From Brumimicrobium glaciale (lineage in GTDB: Bacteria; Bacteroidota; Bacteroidia; Flavobacteriales_D; Crocinitomicaceae): a DNA stretch of 64,000 nt. This document shows positions 63,801 through 64,000 of this stretch, one piece after another. The translations under genes were made by a program, and so were the position numbers. The notes below the pieces were generated by a model, which saw nothing but the letters and a program-made list of their open reading frames with translations, did not search any database and was not told the origin of the DNA. Location of the stretch: contig NZ_SETE01000004.1 of NCBI RefSeq assembly GCF_004152935.1, positions 248,001 to 312,000 of the forward strand. Reading direction: 5' to 3'. The stretch's first letter is position 1; each line of letters opens with the position of its first letter.

Positions 63801-64000
63801 CTAAAGAGGAAGTTGAGCCAAAAGCATACAAGTTATCGGCTGCATCGCAAATTAAGGAATGTGGAACATCTGTACCATTTGTATTGGTTCCTCCACCATA
63901 AAAAGTAGCCCACAACATTGTTGTTCCATCAGCAGAATACTTTACAACAAAAGCATCTGTAGTAACACCTCCAACATTTGTCACTGTCATATTTGAGGAA
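60817..64000 (-). CDS. type B T9SS cargo (gliding-motility C-terminal domain) with SBBP and PKD repeats, 5' end beyond window
   Basis: At least 1057 aa; the frame is open to the edge, so the signal peptide and true start are missing. The first half has SBBP-type beta-propeller repeats with recurring T-y-x-G-G/N-x-x-D-g stretches (ATFYGGGTNTNGTD, STYVGGNKNDGIN, SSYYGGSQAD). Two PKD domains follow (YLWDFGNGDVDS, FVWDFGSGNLDS), then further Ig-like repeats. The last 95 residues form the type B/gliding C-terminal domain (FVPNAFTPNGDGENDVLYIR, IYNRWGELIYES). It is secreted and probably held at the surface through the adjacent PorP/SprF protein. It likely acts as an adhesin. Confidence 0.9.
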   Translation of the reverse strand, partial: SSNMTVTNVGGVTTDAFVVKYSADGTTMLWATFYGGGTNTNGTDVPHSLICDAADNLYAFGSTSSLDFPIVNGFQSNHGGGVPFAITSNGTNFGIDGTDIYVVKFSTDGHNLLGSTYVGGNKNDGINYMISAGNYTSAGAYDSLTTNYGDQFRGEIMLDSLNNIIIGSCSRSANFPTQNAFQPALAGQQDGVIFKLKNDFSTLLFSSYYGGSQADAIYSVKIDSSYNIVFGGGTTSLDLNSTPGAYQSTNAGGEADGFIGKLSPDGLTLTHSTYVGTLNYDQVFFVEIDRLDNIFVLGQSNGGLFPVINAAYSNPNSSQFIARFDPDLSIIEGSTVFGSGNPIFDISPSAFLVDICGNMYVSGWGANILQASPMSGMPVTQNAFQSTPPSGFDFYLMVVEQDFNGLLYGSYLGSTSSPEHVDGGTSRFDKNGVVYQGVCGGCGGFSNFPTTPGAWSNQNLSTNCNALTFKFDFNLIPNAEFSIASETGCAPFEVNFENFSSDSDSYLWDFGNGDVDSTTFEPTVIYSTPGVYNVILTVLDSICSIVDTAYITIEVFPQVILESIPEINVCDSTSITMTADANGTATSFVWSTNNNFTDTLNLSIADSTVTIVNPADGYYYFMASNGGCSVMDSVEVINLVLDADITPDNSIGCSPFIVNFENTSSGAYSFVWDFGSGNLDSTTVDPTITYTDPGFYEVILIITDSICFISDTAFITIEVYPEIDLENIPEINLCVPDTITLTADANGTATSFVWSTNINFTDTLNLTVSDSSVTINDPVYGYYYVTVSNNGCSVIDSVSVNFTSANLVIEGNTNLCLGDETVISALSNNSAVTFVDFDWQPDSIVVSGDGTSDVTIQPNVSQYVYVTAVANNGCVLFDSILVLVSDIDVSSVLASASESIIPAGTDVTLSAKPDGYSYSWSPSENVANPTAQETNATLFETTTFTVSISDGICTKTSSVTVKAFPYLCNEPFIFVPNAFTPNGDGENDVLYIRSQIVSDVIFRIYNRWGELIYESTTLHEGWDGTFKGKKLDPDVYDYYLEGHCIDDQEFLIKGNITLIR

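Overview
The window is low-GC DNA from a member of the Bacteroidota, most likely Flavobacteriales. The evidence is two type IX secretion (T9SS) cargo genes with type A C-terminal sorting signals, a gliding-motility/type B cargo gene next to a PorP/SprF gene and an OmpA-family gene, promoters of the TTG-N19-TAnnTTTG form, an UpxY-like antiterminator, and many flavobacterial-style intergenic repeats. A finer placement (for example Crocinitomicaceae) is only a guess. No phage, plasmid or CRISPR array is visible.

Layout. 0-1.7 kb: a thioredoxin-like gene and a repeat-rich spacer. 1.7-21.4 kb: a surface-polysaccharide locus, all on the plus strand. It holds an UpxY/NusG-like antiterminator, sugar-nucleotide enzymes (UDP-GlcNAc 4-epimerase type, UDP-glucose dehydrogenase, UDP-glucuronate 4-epimerase type, UDP-GlcNAc 2-epimerase), a Wzx flippase, a Wzy-like polymerase, three glycosyltransferases, two P-loop kinase-like proteins, a bi-domain oxidoreductase, an alpha/alpha-toroid protein and phosphoglucose isomerase. 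21.4-28.7 kb: a duplicated RNA-like element, a NamZ/DUF1343 gene divergent from an FtsX/LolE-like permease, then about 3.2 kb of nested palindromic repeats around a GIY-YIG nuclease gene. 28.7-36 kb: ribD, an EamA transporter, clpS, tRNA-Arg with a tandemly copied 3' end, lipoproteins, a T9SS cargo gene and a trpG/pabA-type amidotransferase. 35.7-38 kb: a REP-like hairpin array with a Y1 (HUH) transposase in its middle. 38-50 kb: DHA2 efflux pump, TPR protein, endonuclease III, DUF58 protein, a large choice-of-anchor A T9SS protein bracketed by inverted MITE-like elements, pyruvate dehydrogenase E1 beta, phosphofructokinase and a second Y1 transposase. 50-57 kb: phenylacetyl-CoA epoxidase genes paaABCD, with two paaE-like reductases and an SDR gene divergent from them. 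57.5-64 kb: a metal-binding lipoprotein, then a minus-strand operon of a type B T9SS cargo gene (cut by the window edge), porP/sprF and an OmpA-family gene.

The most unusual content is in the repeats rather than the genes. There are at least four structured families: (i) 220-bp nested palindromes whose stems change on both arms together; (ii) REP-like GTTCC/GCTCC hairpins around a RAYT-like transposase; (iii) MITE-like elements of about 300 bp with imperfect terminal inverted repeats, whose core is the same as family (i); (iv) a duplicated flavobacterial RNA-like element. Functions were assigned from motifs by eye. No alignment or database search was run.
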